Shown: positions 1 through 9,692, counted from the stretch's first letter. The stretch: DNA of 64,000 nucleotides from Chryseobacterium sp. Leaf201 (GCF_001421435.1 NZ_LMKA01000013.1:19288-83287); one strand, 5' to 3'. Numbers and translations: made by a program. The notes: generated by a model not told the origin, from the sequence alone.

Positions 1-54
1 GAGCGTAAAAGTTTAATGATAATAATGCTAAGGTAAGAAAGGATAAATGTTTTT

Positions 55-621
55 TCATGAGGTTATCTTTTGTTTATTGATTACTTTTCTGGCGAGTGCA
101 CCAAAAATCACCCCCAATAAAGTTCCAACAAACGACCCCACCAAAATATCTATCGGGAAATGCACTCCTAAATATATCCGGCTGTATGATACTACTGCAG
201 CCCACACAAATATAGCATAAGGAAACCATTTAAGGTTCTTTTTTAATAAAATAGTTAAGTAGCTGGCTAAAAAGAAGGTATTGGAGGCATGTGCAGAGTA
301 AAAACCGAACTGCCCGCCGCACTTTACGATTCTCATGTGATGTTCCAGGGAAGGGTCATGACAGGGCCTCAGCCTCTCAATCCCGTGTTTGAAAACCCCG
401 GCAAGCTGGTCTGAAACGGTTACGCCGATGGCTACGAACACCAGAATAAAAACAAGTGACCTTAATTGATAGTTTTTGAATAAAAAATAAAGAAAAATAG
501 CATACAGCGGAACCCAGATCCAGGTACTGGAAATCAGCATCCAGAACTGATCAAATGAAGAGTCGCCCAGATTATTAAGAAATAAAAAGACCTTTTTGTC
601 TTCCTGAATAATTTCCTCCAT
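55..621 (-). CDS. PAP2-family membrane phosphatase
   Basis: This is a 188-residue type 2 phosphatidic acid phosphatase-like integral membrane enzyme, probably acting on undecaprenyl pyrophosphate or a lipid phosphate at the outer face of the inner membrane. The three acid-phosphatase motifs are visible: a KxxxxRLRP-like block (FKHGIERLRPCHDP), a central SAHASN block where most relatives have PSGH, and SRIYLGVHFPID containing the last catalytic His and Asp. About five hydrophobic segments surround them. It ends the TatA/E-PAP2 pair, starting 5 bases after the tatA stop on the same strand, so the two are probably cotranscribed. The exact substrate cannot be told from sequence; the replacement of PSGH by SAHA is common in flavobacterial members. 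Confidence 0.88.
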   Translation of the reverse strand: MEEIIQEDKKVFLFLNNLGDSSFDQFWMLISSTWIWVPLYAIFLYFLFKNYQLRSLVFILVFVAIGVTVSDQLAGVFKHGIERLRPCHDPSLEHHMRIVKCGGQFGFYSAHASNTFFLASYLTILLKKNLKWFPYAIFVWAAVVSYSRIYLGVHFPIDILVGSFVGTLLGVIFGALARKVINKQKITS

Positions 622-626
622 CTGAC

Positions 627-965
627 TTATCTGCTTACCGGTCCTTCGTAAGTTTCATCGTCGGCAGGCTTCGGCTGTACAGGCTCCTGAGGCTGTTCAG
701 GCTCTCCTGAAACCGTACCTTTTTCAGTTTCCTTCATCGGATTGTAGTCTTTCGCCGCATCTTTCACCTTTTCGATTTCACGCTTGATCTCAGAAACAGG
801 ATTGTCTGTCTCTTTCATGATCTCCGTTTTGATATCTTCTACCGCGCCGCGCATTTTTCTTACACCTGAGCCTAAGTCACGTGCGATTTGAGGAAGTTTA
901 TCCGGACCGAATAATACAACGATTGCAACGGCAATGAGTGCCATTTCTCCTATGCTTAGTTCCAT
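627..965 (-). CDS. tatA: Sec-independent translocase subunit TatA/E
   Basis: This 112-residue protein belongs to the TatA/B/E family, which forms the export pore for folded twin-arginine substrates in the inner membrane. An N-terminal hydrophobic helix (about residues 5-20) is followed by the hallmark FGPDKLPQIARDLG hinge and an amphipathic helix, then a charged, Pro/Glu/Gln-rich tail that is not conserved. No tatC is present in this window, so it would have to be encoded elsewhere. Upstream is a TACATTTG box that fits the Bacteroidota -7 consensus. TatA and TatB are hard to separate by sequence alone in this phylum; TatA/E is the safer name because the tail is short. Confidence 0.9.
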   Translation of the reverse strand: MELSIGEMALIAVAIVVLFGPDKLPQIARDLGSGVRKMRGAVEDIKTEIMKETDNPVSEIKREIEKVKDAAKDYNPMKETEKGTVSGEPEQPQEPVQPKPADDETYEGPVSR

Positions 966-1000
966 TTGGTAAAATTACGAAAGATTATACATATGCAATA

Positions 1001-1008
1001 CAAATGTA
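1001..1008 (-). promoter_or_regulatory. -7 box of the tatA promoter
   Basis: On the minus strand this reads TACATTTG, an exact match to the Bacteroidota -7 consensus TAnnTTTG, about 36 bases before the tatA start. No convincing -33 TTTG was found at the normal spacing, so the call rests on the -7 box. The box also sits inside the small palindrome CAATACaaatGTATTG. Confidence 0.4.
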
Positions 1009-1123
1009 TTGTATTTTAAACAAATTTTAAGAAAGAATCAATTAAGATTAAAAATTCAACGGTTAAATTTTTCCGGAACGGTTAGCTGCACCTGAGATTA
1101 TTATATTTCAAATACCCTATTGA

Positions 1124-1180
1124 CTGCCGTTTCCGAAATCAATCCTGAATGGACAGGATACCAGGCTGATATTCCGGCAG
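1124..1180. repeat. Nested inverted repeat downstream of the tet-like gene
   Basis: An outer pair CTGCCG (1124-1129) and CGGCAG (1175-1180) encloses an inner perfect hairpin ATCCTG (1142-1147) with CAGGAT (1154-1159). It lies directly past the stop of the MFS gene on the minus strand and has no clear U-run. It may be a 3' stabilising or processing structure; its function is not known. Confidence 0.4.
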
Positions 1181-1186
1181 TTTATT

Positions 1187-2416
1187 TTAAAGATCTTTTT
1201 TCAGATTCTTTTTCCGGAAATTAATATAGGTAATAATCACACTGGCTGCCATTAAGATAAAAGCCAGAAAGAAAGGGGCTCCTGAAAACTTGAACGGAGC
1301 ATCTTCGTGCGTAAAAAAATAAAACAGGTTGGTCATCATCGGCGGACCAATTATGGCAGTGGCACTCATCAGGCTGGTTAATGCGCCCTGCAGCTCACCC
1401 TGCTCATTGGAAGGGACGCTTTTTGTAATTACTGACTGCAATGCCGGCCCGCAGATTCCTCCCAGGCAATACGGGATCAGGAAGACAAACATCATCCAGC
1501 CCTGGCTAGCAAAAGCAAACAGCAGCATACCGATGGCATACAGGGTCAATCCGTAATAGATGCTTTTCTGTTCGCCGAATTTCGGGGTCGTCCATCTGAT
1601 CAGGACTCCCTGAACGAGCCCAACCAATAACCCTACGACACCCAGTGAAATCCCCACCATTCTTTCATCCCAGCTGAATTTATACATGGTGAAAAAGCTC
1701 CAGTTGCTCTGAACGGCATGCCCGGCAATATAAATCAAAATCAATGAAACAATCAGCCCGGAGATTTCAGGATGCTTTCCCAGGAATTTAAAGGATCCGA
1801 CCGGATTGGCACGCTTCCAGTTGAATTCCCTTCTTTTTTCTTTATCCAGGCTTTCCGGAAGAATGAAATACCCGTACAGGAAGTTCAGCAGGCATAATAC
1901 CGCCGCCGCATAAAAGGGAACCCGTGCTCCGTAATGCCCTAACAGTCCGCCCAGAACCGGCCCTATAATAAATCCAAGTCCAAATGCAGCCCCGATTAAA
2001 CCAAAGTTCTTTGCCCGGTCTTCATCTGTAGAAATATCAGCAATGTAGGCACTTGCCGTTGTGACACTTGCCCCGGTAATCCCGGCAATAATCCTTCCCA
2101 GGAACAGCCATAAAATGGTAGGTGCCAAAGCGAGTAAAACATAGTCTATGGCAAACCCGAAAAGTGAAATCAGGATGATCGGCCGCCTTCCGTACTTATC
2201 ACTCAGGTTGCCGACTACAGGAGAAAAGATAAACTGTGTAAATGCATATGCAAAGCCCAGCCAGCCGCCATATTTGGCCGCCTCACTTATATCGGCATGA
2301 ATAAGTTCTTCAATCAGTTTCGGGACAACGGGAATAATGATTCCCCATCCTGTAATATCAATCAGCAGCGTGATAAATATGAAGCTCATTGCAGCTTTTT
2401 TCCTTGCGTTTTCCAT
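1187..2416 (-). CDS. TetA-like MFS exporter (TCR/Tet family)
   Basis: This is a 409-residue major facilitator superfamily protein with about 12 membrane segments. The loop 2-3 signature [10 protein letters not shown] matches the GxxxD(R/K)xGRR motif of drug:proton antiporters, and the N-terminal [13 protein letters not shown] and [16 protein letters not shown] stretches are typical of the TetA/TCR class. Such proteins expel tetracycline or related compounds, but chromosomal flavobacterial members are often annotated this way without proven resistance, so the substrate is open. The gene is single, with terminator-like or structured sequences on both sides, and a TATTTTTG -7 box only 7 bases before its ATG. 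Confidence 0.85.
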   Translation of the reverse strand: MENARKKAAMSFIFITLLIDITGWGIIIPVVPKLIEELIHADISEAAKYGGWLGFAYAFTQFIFSPVVGNLSDKYGRRPIILISLFGFAIDYVLLALAPTILWLFLGRIIAGITGASVTTASAYIADISTDEDRAKNFGLIGAAFGLGFIIGPVLGGLLGHYGARVPFYAAAVLCLLNFLYGYFILPESLDKEKRREFNWKRANPVGSFKFLGKHPEISGLIVSLILIYIAGHAVQSNWSFFTMYKFSWDERMVGISLGVVGLLVGLVQGVLIRWTTPKFGEQKSIYYGLTLYAIGMLLFAFASQGWMMFVFLIPYCLGGICGPALQSVITKSVPSNEQGELQGALTSLMSATAIIGPPMMTNLFYFFTHEDAPFKFSGAPFFLAFILMAASVIITYINFRKKNLKKDL

Positions 2417-2423
2417 AATGCTG

Positions 2424-2431
2424 CAAAAATA
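2424..2431 (-). promoter_or_regulatory. -7 box very close to the tet-like start codon
   Basis: The minus strand reads TATTTTTG, matching TAnnTTTG, with only CAGCATT between it and the ATG. Transcription would begin at or within a few bases of the start codon, giving a leaderless or nearly leaderless mRNA. Confidence 0.5.
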
Positions 2432-2550
2432 CTCAAATCAGGAAAATAATAATAAAAAATATTGATAACCTACAGAAAATGATGGGTGTTGTGATTGAAG
2501 ATTAAGCAGACTTAAAAATTTAATGAAACGTTTATCAAAAATTCAGGCAT

Positions 2551-2580
2551 AAAAAAAGCCTTTCAAAACTGAAAGGCTTT
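2551..2580 (-). terminator. Terminator of secDF
   Basis: A perfect 11-bp stem (2555-2565 with 2570-2580, loop AAAC) is followed on the minus strand by a run of T residues, 20 bases past the secDF stop. Confidence 0.88.
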
Positions 2581-2600
2581 CTCTTATTTATTGTAGTCAC

Positions 2601-5495
2601 TTATTTTGAAGCAAGCACTTCTTTGCTGGTTGTAGATTTACCGTGTACTTCATCTTCTTTTCCTGTTTTAAGGAAATCGTATGCAATAGCAGACGCAATG
2701 AAGATGGATGAATAGGTACCGAAACCGATACCGATTAACATCGCAAACATAAATCCTCTCAGGTTATCTCCACCGAAAATGAAGATGGCCAGGATTACTA
2801 AGATGGTAGTAAATGAGGTGTTGAATGTTCTTCCCAACGTACTTGAAATAGAGTCATCAAATAATCCGGCAAGGGTTAAAGATTTTTTCTCTCTCAGGTA
2901 CTCACGGATCCTGTCAAAGATAATTACCGTATCGTTAATTGAATATCCCAATACCGTTAAGATCGCAGCGATAAAATCCTGGTTGATCTCCATGTTGAAC
3001 GGCATGAATTTGTGAAGCAGTGAATAAGCTCCCAGAATAATTACCGCATCATGGAACAATGCTGCCACAGCACCTAATGAGAACTGCCATTTTCTGAATC
3101 TTACCAGGATGTAGATAAAGATCCCCGCCAAAGCAGCAATTACCGCTAAAATACCGTGAGTCTGGATATCATCTGCCACGGTAGGACCTACTTTCTCAGA
3201 AGAAATAATTCCTGCGTGGTTCTTATCTGCAGATTTGAAATCTGCTAAAGTGGTCCTGGAAGGCAATTCTGATTTTAATCCTTCAAACAATTTCTGCTCG
3301 ATGATCTGGTCAGCTTTCAAAGATTCGTCTTCAATAAGGTAATCCGTAGAGATTTTCAACTGATTGTCATTCCCGAACGTTTTTGCTTCAACGGAAGAGT
3401 TTTTACCGTCTTCAGTTTTGAACAGGGTTATTAATTTCCCTTCAATATCTTCAGCATTTACCGGCTTGTCAAATCGTACCACGTAGTTTCTACCTCCTGT
3501 AAAATCGATACCGTATCTGAATCCGTTGATTGCGATGGAAGCAATACAGATTACCGTTAAGATTGCTGAAACGATGTATGCATATTTTCTTTTTCCGATA
3601 AAATCAATCCATGTATTCCTGAACAGGTTTTTCGTTGCAGCAGTCCATACAGAAAGGTTTTTCCCTTTGTTCAGCCTTGAGAAGATCATTGCTCTTGAGA
3701 TCAGTACAGACGTAAAGAATGTCATTAAGATACCGATTCCCAGTGTTAATGCAAAACCTTTGATAGGCCCTGTCCCGAAAAGGAAAAGTACACCTGCCGT
3801 TAATAACGTTGTTAAGTGACCATCCACAATGGCATTCAATGCATGTTTGAAACCGTCTTTGTAGGCTTCTAAAATACTTTTTCCGGCAAATAATTCTTCT
3901 TTGGTTCTTTCATAGATGATTACGTTCGTATCCACCGCCATGGCCATCGTCAGTACAATACCGGCAATACCAGGAAGGGTAAGCGTAGCATCCACAGAAT
4001 CCATGATTCCGAAAATATAGAATAGGTTGATGATCATTGCGATTACCGCGTAAACACCCGCTCCACCGTAATAGAAAATGATATAAACGATGATTAATAA
4101 GAATGCAATACCGAATGAAATCATTCCGGCGTCGATAGATTCCTGCCCTAATGAAGGCCCTACTACAGTTGCCTGAACTACTTTTGCGCCTGCAGGCAGT
4201 TTACCGGCTCCTAAAACGTCTACCAGTTCTTTGGCTTCTTCCTGAGAGAAGTTACCTGAGATCTGCGTTCTTCCGTTCGGAATGGCGTTTACTACGTTCG
4301 GTGCAGTATATACCCTATCATCTAAGGTTACGGCAACCGGTTTTCCTACGTTTTTCTCCGTAAGGGTTTTCCATTCCTTAGCTCCTTTGGAATCCATCTG
4401 CATGTCTACCACCACTCTGCTCAGCTCATCATAGCTAATGTTAGCTGTTTCAACAGCACCGTCTACCGGAGCTTTCTGGTTGATGTTGCTTCTGATAGCA
4501 TACAATACAAGGCTTTCGGCATCATTCGCTTCAGGCTTGTATCCCCACATAAACTGGGTATATTTAATATTGGCAGGACGTAAAGACTGTGCTACCTTAC
4601 TGTTTAAGATTTTATTTACTGCCGCTGTATCAGAAAGTTTTACGTTGGCTACACCGTTGGTTCTTAATTTATCCAGATGTAAAAGGTTCATGAAGTTTGT
4701 TGTTTTGGCAACACCCATAGAATCACCTTTCGCAGCTACAACAGAGGTAAGGGTCTGGAAATACGGTGCCATTTCAGGAACCTGCTGTACTTCCCAGAAC
4801 TGAAGTTTTGCAGAAGTCTGAAGCATTTTTTTCACCTTGTCGATGTCCTTCATACCCGGCATTTCCACAGAAATCCTTGCGGTTCCCGGTACTCTCTGAA
4901 CGTTCGGCTGTACGGCTCCCATTTTATCGATCCTGGTACGGATAACTTCAAAAGCGGTTCCTACAGACGCGTCGATTTTTCTTTTGACAATGCTTTTCAC
5001 CTGTTCGTCAGGCGTGTTGTATTTTACTTCAGTAAGTGTGGTGTTTCCGAAAAGTTCCGGGTCTGCCAGCTTAAGATTGGTGCCTTTTGCTTTATTTACC
5101 GCATCGAACTGGTCAAAGAAGTTATCAATGTAAGATCTTGTAGAATTCTTCTGTACTTCATCCGTTTTGTTCAAAGCCTCAATAAGGACCGGGTTGGTAG
5201 AATAATTGGTAAGATCGTTCACAAGATCTCTCTGGTTGATCTCCAAAAGAACGTTGATCCCGCCTTTCAGGTCAAGACCAAGTTTCATTTCCTTGTCTTT
5301 GGCTTTAGAATAATAGAGTTGGGTAAAGCCAAGATTAAGGGTATCCTCCTTCAATCGCTTGATCTCTTTCTCGTTTCCGTTTGCAGCTTCAATCTGCGAT
5401 TCAATTTTGCTGGCGTACCAGGTTGGCAATAGCTCATTTAAGCAAATCAACCCTAGTACAATAGCAACAATTGTAATAAGTCCTTTTCCTTGCAT
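2601..5495 (-). CDS. secDF: Protein translocase subunit SecDF (fused SecD and SecF)
   Basis: This 964-residue inner-membrane protein fuses SecD and SecF, which use the proton gradient to pull preproteins out of SecYEG on the periplasmic side. The SecD half shows the LGLDLKGGINVLLE motif near residue 72, the large periplasmic P1 domain, GPSLGQESIDAG and the proton-channel Asp in AMAVDTNVIIYERTKEE near residue 520. The SecF half shows the FTGG block near residue 665 and GYSINDTVIIFDRIRE, giving 12 membrane segments in total. The fused arrangement is usual in Bacteroidota. The gene stands alone, with a TATATTTG -7 box upstream at 5525-5532 and a strong terminator after it. Confidence 0.97.
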   Translation of the reverse strand: MQGKGLITIVAIVLGLICLNELLPTWYASKIESQIEAANGNEKEIKRLKEDTLNLGFTQLYYSKAKDKEMKLGLDLKGGINVLLEINQRDLVNDLTNYSTNPVLIEALNKTDEVQKNSTRSYIDNFFDQFDAVNKAKGTNLKLADPELFGNTTLTEVKYNTPDEQVKSIVKRKIDASVGTAFEVIRTRIDKMGAVQPNVQRVPGTARISVEMPGMKDIDKVKKMLQTSAKLQFWEVQQVPEMAPYFQTLTSVVAAKGDSMGVAKTTNFMNLLHLDKLRTNGVANVKLSDTAAVNKILNSKVAQSLRPANIKYTQFMWGYKPEANDAESLVLYAIRSNINQKAPVDGAVETANISYDELSRVVVDMQMDSKGAKEWKTLTEKNVGKPVAVTLDDRVYTAPNVVNAIPNGRTQISGNFSQEEAKELVDVLGAGKLPAGAKVVQATVVGPSLGQESIDAGMISFGIAFLLIIVYIIFYYGGAGVYAVIAMIINLFYIFGIMDSVDATLTLPGIAGIVLTMAMAVDTNVIIYERTKEELFAGKSILEAYKDGFKHALNAIVDGHLTTLLTAGVLFLFGTGPIKGFALTLGIGILMTFFTSVLISRAMIFSRLNKGKNLSVWTAATKNLFRNTWIDFIGKRKYAYIVSAILTVICIASIAINGFRYGIDFTGGRNYVVRFDKPVNAEDIEGKLITLFKTEDGKNSSVEAKTFGNDNQLKISTDYLIEDESLKADQIIEQKLFEGLKSELPSRTTLADFKSADKNHAGIISSEKVGPTVADDIQTHGILAVIAALAGIFIYILVRFRKWQFSLGAVAALFHDAVIILGAYSLLHKFMPFNMEINQDFIAAILTVLGYSINDTVIIFDRIREYLREKKSLTLAGLFDDSISSTLGRTFNTSFTTILVILAIFIFGGDNLRGFMFAMLIGIGFGTYSSIFIASAIAYDFLKTGKEDEVHGKSTTSKEVLASK

Positions 5496-5524
5496 TTTGT
5501 TATAACTACGTTAAATTAAGTCGG

Positions 5525-5532
5525 CAAATATA
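5525..5532 (-). promoter_or_regulatory. -7 box of the secDF promoter
   Basis: The minus strand reads TATATTTG, matching TAnnTTTG, about 30 bases before the secDF ATG. No clear -33 element was found at standard spacing. Confidence 0.45.
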
Positions 5533-5710
5533 ATCATTTTCTTGTATTTTATAAATTTTTAACAACAGAAATCGTTTATTTTCAGATATATCGGCAATCT
5601 TATTTTTATTTTAGATTTAATAATGTTTTTATGATATTATAATGGATTTTTCAATAGCTGATTGGTATGAAATTTTCATTCCTATTTAATACACTAAATA
5701 TCAAAATATT

Positions 5711-7075
5711 ATGAAAAAACTATTATTCTCTGCCTGCACCCTCTTTTTCACCCTCGGCAACGCACAAAGTATTAATTTACAGGAGTTTGCCACGGGGTTT
5801 ACGGCCCCTGTTGAGATTGTTCATGCCAACGACAGCCGGATGTTCGTGGTTCAGCAGAACGGGATCATCAGAATTTTCCAGCCCAACGGAACCGTTAACG
5901 CAACCAATTTCCTGAATATCAGTTCCAAAATCACCTATGGCGGCGAAAGAGGACTTTTAGGACTCGCCTTCCATCCGCAATACCCTACGAACGGGTATTT
6001 TTTTGTGTATTACAATGACACCAGCGGAAATATCACGGTGGCGAGATACACCAGAAGCTCAGCCAATCCTGACACAGCTGATCCTTCTACGGAAAAAATC
6101 ATCCTGAACCAGCCGAAACCTTTCGACAACCATAACGGCGGAAGTATTCATTTTGCGCCGGACGGCTATCTCTGGGTGGTAACCGGTGACGGCGGTAGCG
6201 GCGGCGACCCGAACAACAACGGGCAGAACAAAAACTCACTTTTGGGAAAATTGCTGAGGCTGGATATCAATTCTACGGGACCTTACAATATTCCTCCAGG
6301 AAACCCTTTCGTTGGTATTGACGGTGCGGATGAAATCTGGGCTTACGGATTGAGAAACGCGTGGAAATTTAATTTTGATACGGTTGCAGGAAACGTAATG
6401 ATTGCCGATGTAGGCCAGGGCCAGATTGAAGAAATCAACAGAATGCCGCTTACCCAGGCCGGAATCAATTACGGATGGCGGTGCTACGAAGGAAATTCAG
6501 CGTATAATACTACCGGATGTGCGGCACAATCTACGATGACGTTCCCGGTGGCAGCCTATAACCACAGCGGAGGAAGATGTTCCATCACCGGAGGTTATGT
6601 TTACAGAGGCACCCAATTCCCTGCGTTACAGGGCAAATATATTTTTGCCGATTACTGCTCTACACAAATCGGGATTTTAAATACTGATGACTCCATTACC
6701 TGGACCTCAGCGTTTTCCGGAAACAATTTCTCTACTTTCGGGGTAAACAATCAGAATGAACTGTTCGTAGCGGCAGTGAACAGCGGCAGGATTTTCAGGG
6801 TAACCACCACCACGCTGGCTACTCAGGAAAATGACTTTTCCAACCCGATAAAAGTATATCCGAACCCGGCCTCGAAAAAAGTGTATGTGGAAGGGTTAAA
6901 AGATAAAAAATCAACGATAGAAATCATCAGCTTTGAGGGAAGAAAAATCATGGAATCGGCCGGCGTTAACAACGACAACAGCCTTGACATTTCGGGAATT
7001 CCGGCAGGAGCTTATTTTATCAATATCAATTCGGGAAATACAAAAACCTACAGCAAGAAATTAATTATCAAATAA
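5711..7075 (+). CDS. Secreted PQQ-dependent sugar dehydrogenase-like protein with T9SS sorting domain
   Basis: This 454-residue protein has a signal peptide ending near residue 18 and a six-bladed beta-propeller of the glucose/sorbosone dehydrogenase (GSDH) family, about residues 25-360. Visible family blocks include RGLLGLAFHPQYPTNGYF, NHNGGSIHFAPDGYLWVVTGDGG and the YGLRNAWKF Arg-Asn stretch near the cofactor site. A C-terminal Por secretion sorting domain (VYPNPASKKVYVEG onward, last 75 residues) marks it for the type IX secretion system and the cell surface. Relatives oxidise aldose sugars with PQQ, though many flavobacterial members have no assigned substrate. It is monocistronic and ends at a strong terminator. 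Confidence 0.88.
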   Translation: MKKLLFSACTLFFTLGNAQSINLQEFATGFTAPVEIVHANDSRMFVVQQNGIIRIFQPNGTVNATNFLNISSKITYGGERGLLGLAFHPQYPTNGYFFVYYNDTSGNITVARYTRSSANPDTADPSTEKIILNQPKPFDNHNGGSIHFAPDGYLWVVTGDGGSGGDPNNNGQNKNSLLGKLLRLDINSTGPYNIPPGNPFVGIDGADEIWAYGLRNAWKFNFDTVAGNVMIADVGQGQIEEINRMPLTQAGINYGWRCYEGNSAYNTTGCAAQSTMTFPVAAYNHSGGRCSITGGYVYRGTQFPALQGKYIFADYCSTQIGILNTDDSITWTSAFSGNNFSTFGVNNQNELFVAAVNSGRIFRVTTTTLATQENDFSNPIKVYPNPASKKVYVEGLKDKKSTIEIISFEGRKIMESAGVNNDNSLDISGIPAGAYFININSGNTKTYSKKLIIK

Positions 7076-7110
7076 CAATTCAGCAAATTCTCATTTCAGA
7101 TAGTTTTCAG

Positions 7111-7142
7111 AGTCTCAATCCTTTTGGATTGGGGCTTTTTTA
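7111..7142 (+). terminator. Terminator of the GSDH gene, inside the 3' end of the convergent gene
   Basis: An 11-bp stem including GU pairs (7111-7121 with 7126-7136, loop TTTT) is followed by six T residues on the plus strand. The hairpin covers the last codons and stop of the convergent membrane-protein gene ending at 7115. On the minus strand no T-run follows it. Confidence 0.8.
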
Positions 7143-8323
7143 ATAAAGTACAGCATAATGAGCATCGGCAGGATCATTATTAACCTGATGGGCAGGGAAA
7201 ACCTTTCAACCTGATCATCAAATAAAGAATTCGGAATCAGCGTGACCAAAGCAAATGAAACAGTAAAAACAGCAAGTTCAGTCAGAGATATATTTTCATA
7301 TGGTTCCTGAATTTCTGTAGGTTTCGAGTTTAAAATCCCAAAACTGAGAAACATAATCATAAAAGGGAACGACCAGATCCTGTAGGTATCATACGCAACT
7401 GCATGAAGCAGCAGCGGTACAAATGAAACGATTATGAGTAAAGCAAATATCGGGAGGTTCTTCTGTAACCTGAATTCCTTAAAAATCATCCATAAAGAAA
7501 AAATCATAGGAATTCCATAGAAAACCGTGGCTTTTGAAATAAACAGCCGCTGAATAAAATGACCGTTCTGCTCTTTAAAGTAATAAATGAAACTCTTGGT
7601 ATACGCAGAGGAAACAGAATCGGCCGCCTTGTGCGAAATAAAAGGGATATGGTTCAGATAGTTAAAGACTGTATTAAAATAATCCGCTCCGCTCATCTCC
7701 TGGTACATTGAAACGGCAAATGTTGTAAGCACCGGCAGGGATAAAAGCAACGCCAGCTTTTTCAATAGGTTTAAAGAAAAGAAAGATTTCACCGGGAATT
7801 GCCTGCACTCCGTAACAATCAGGGCAAAACAGCTGACCGGCAGCAACAGGAAAAATGAAATTTCATGAATAAAAATACCCACTGCCGCGACCACAGAGGC
7901 CAGGAAAATATTCCGTTTCTTAATTAAAAAGATACTCAAAACCGTCATCAGGAAAACGACATGATCCAGATACCCGATCAGATGTGCCGAAAAAACAATA
8001 TACTGCGAAAGAAAAAAGATAAGGAAAAACAATATGCTGTAAAAACTGTTTTTCCTTGTACCTGTTTCTTTTACCGCGATCATAAAAATCAAAACATAGA
8101 GCAGAAAGAGTATTCCGGCTGACAGCACCAGAATGGTGAATTCATTTTTCTCAGAAAGCCACCCGAACAGTTCTCCGGCAAGCCCTCGTTTGACAAACCC
8201 AAACCTGTAATCCAGCATCCAGTGCGCCTCAGACCAGTCATTGGGCACCCGTATTGTTTTCAGGACACTGAATACCAGTGCATAAAAATACAGTAAGGTC
8301 AAGAGGGCTTTCCTGCTCATCAT
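7115..8323 (-). CDS. Uncharacterised multi-pass membrane protein
   Basis: This 402-residue protein has about nine to eleven strongly hydrophobic segments. I do not recognise a defined enzyme family. An early FGFVKRGLAGELFGW stretch resembles the YRxGFxRRG pattern seen in some uncharacterised membrane proteins placed near EpsG or O-antigen-type polymerases and glycosyltransferases, which is a weak hint at a role in surface glycan or lipid-linked sugar handling. It begins 10 bases after the hemN stop, so the two are very likely cotranscribed, though a functional link to heme is not obvious. Its last codons double as a terminator hairpin for the opposing gene. Two adjacent ATG codons could each serve as start. 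Confidence 0.7.
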   Translation of the reverse strand: MMSRKALLTLLYFYALVFSVLKTIRVPNDWSEAHWMLDYRFGFVKRGLAGELFGWLSEKNEFTILVLSAGILFLLYVLIFMIAVKETGTRKNSFYSILFFLIFFLSQYIVFSAHLIGYLDHVVFLMTVLSIFLIKKRNIFLASVVAAVGIFIHEISFFLLLPVSCFALIVTECRQFPVKSFFSLNLLKKLALLLSLPVLTTFAVSMYQEMSGADYFNTVFNYLNHIPFISHKAADSVSSAYTKSFIYYFKEQNGHFIQRLFISKATVFYGIPMIFSLWMIFKEFRLQKNLPIFALLIIVSFVPLLLHAVAYDTYRIWSFPFMIMFLSFGILNSKPTEIQEPYENISLTELAVFTVSFALVTLIPNSLFDDQVERFSLPIRLIMILPMLIMLYFIKKAPIQKD

Positions 8324-8333
8324 CCCAATCAGA

Positions 8334-9692
8334 TCAGATCGTCATGGAGAAAATCCTGGTCTCCGGTTTATTCCTCATCATCCTGAGATCAAAAACCATC
8401 GCCACATTCCGGGTAAATGCCCTTCCCTTTTCTGTAATCTGGATATGGCTGTCATGAATTTCCACCAGCTCATCCCGCTCCATTTCCTTCAGCATTTCAA
8501 ATGCGTGCTGGAGTTCGGGAAAAGAATTACCGGCATCAAAGGTTGTTTCAAGCTGACACATTAAATTTAAGATATGCCTTCTTACCACCAGGTCTTCTTC
8601 ATTCAGGATATGACCTTTCACGACAGGAATTTCACCTGCTTCTACCATTTTCTGATATTCCTCAACGGTTTTTATATTCTGCGCAAAGGCATACCATGAG
8701 TCAGAAATGGCAGACATCCCAAGGCCTACCATCAGCTGGGTTTTGCTGGAAGTATAGCCCATGAAATTACGGTGCAGCTTTTTCTGAATCAGTGATTGAT
8801 ACAGGTCGTCATGCTCCAGGGAAAAATGGTCCATTCCCACTTCAATATATCCAAGCTCCTCCAGCAGTTTTTTTCCGTCTTCATACAGGCGGCGTTTTTC
8901 CTCACCGCTAGGAAGATCATTTTCATCAAAACCTCTCTGCCCTACTCCTTTTACCCATGGAACGTGTGCGTAAGAATAAAATGCCAGGCGGTCCGGTTTA
9001 AGTTCCATTGTCTTGCGGATGGTATTTTCCATCGCTTCCCAGGTCTGGTGCGGAAGCCCGAACACCAGGTCATGGCTGATGCCGCGGTATCCGATCTCTT
9101 TAGCCCATTCCGTTACTTCCTTTACTTTTTCAAAAGTCTGGATCCTGTTGATGGCTTTCTGTACTTTCGGGTCATAATCCTGCACACCGAAACTCACCCT
9201 TCTGAACCCAAGGCCATACAGTGTTTCCAGATGTTCCCTTGTGGTATTGTTCGGGTGGCCTTCAAAAGAAAATTCAGGTTCTTCTGCGATTTCCACCGTT
9301 TCGAAGATCCCTTCCAGTAAAGCTTTTAAATTTTGTGGTGAAAAGAAAGTGGGTGTTCCGCCTCCTAAATGCAGTTCTTTTAATTTCGGCTTTTCATTGA
9401 AAAGACGGAGATACAGCTGCCATTCTTTCAGTACGCTTTCCAGATACGGGATTTCAACACTGTGCTGTTTGGTAATCCTTTTATGACAGGCACAGAACGT
9501 ACATAAAGCCTCGCAGAAAGGCAGGTGGATGTAAATAGAAATCCCCTCTTCTGCATTGCTCTCCCTGAATGACCGGATTACACTCTGCTTCCAAAGCTCC
9601 GGTGAAAAGGAACTTTCGTCCCAGTAAGGAACGGTAGGATAAGAGGTGTAACGCGGACCGGGAATATTATATTTATCTATTAAAGAATTCAT
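8334..9692 (-). CDS. hemN: Oxygen-independent coproporphyrinogen III dehydrogenase
   Basis: This 452-residue radical SAM enzyme decarboxylates two propionates of coproporphyrinogen III to give protoporphyrinogen IX in anaerobic heme synthesis. The N-terminal NKYNIPGPRYTSYPTVP opening is specific to true HemN rather than the HemW paralogue. The 4Fe-4S site reads CEALCTFCACHKRI, giving the CX3CX2C cluster ligands plus the extra Cys of HemN, and GGGTPTF follows as the SAM-binding glycine motif. The C-terminal HemN domain is present at normal length. It heads a two-gene unit with the membrane protein downstream. A TAATTTTG -7 box lies at 9741-9748. Confidence 0.96.
   Translation of the reverse strand: MNSLIDKYNIPGPRYTSYPTVPYWDESSFSPELWKQSVIRSFRESNAEEGISIYIHLPFCEALCTFCACHKRITKQHSVEIPYLESVLKEWQLYLRLFNEKPKLKELHLGGGTPTFFSPQNLKALLEGIFETVEIAEEPEFSFEGHPNNTTREHLETLYGLGFRRVSFGVQDYDPKVQKAINRIQTFEKVKEVTEWAKEIGYRGISHDLVFGLPHQTWEAMENTIRKTMELKPDRLAFYSYAHVPWVKGVGQRGFDENDLPSGEEKRRLYEDGKKLLEELGYIEVGMDHFSLEHDDLYQSLIQKKLHRNFMGYTSSKTQLMVGLGMSAISDSWYAFAQNIKTVEEYQKMVEAGEIPVVKGHILNEEDLVVRRHILNLMCQLETTFDAGNSFPELQHAFEMLKEMERDELVEIHDSHIQITEKGRAFTRNVAMVFDLRMMRNKPETRIFSMTI

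Noticed and set aside
8796..9320. A 174-codon plus-strand frame inside hemN
   Set aside because: It is antisense to the well-conserved radical SAM gene and has no recognisable motif.
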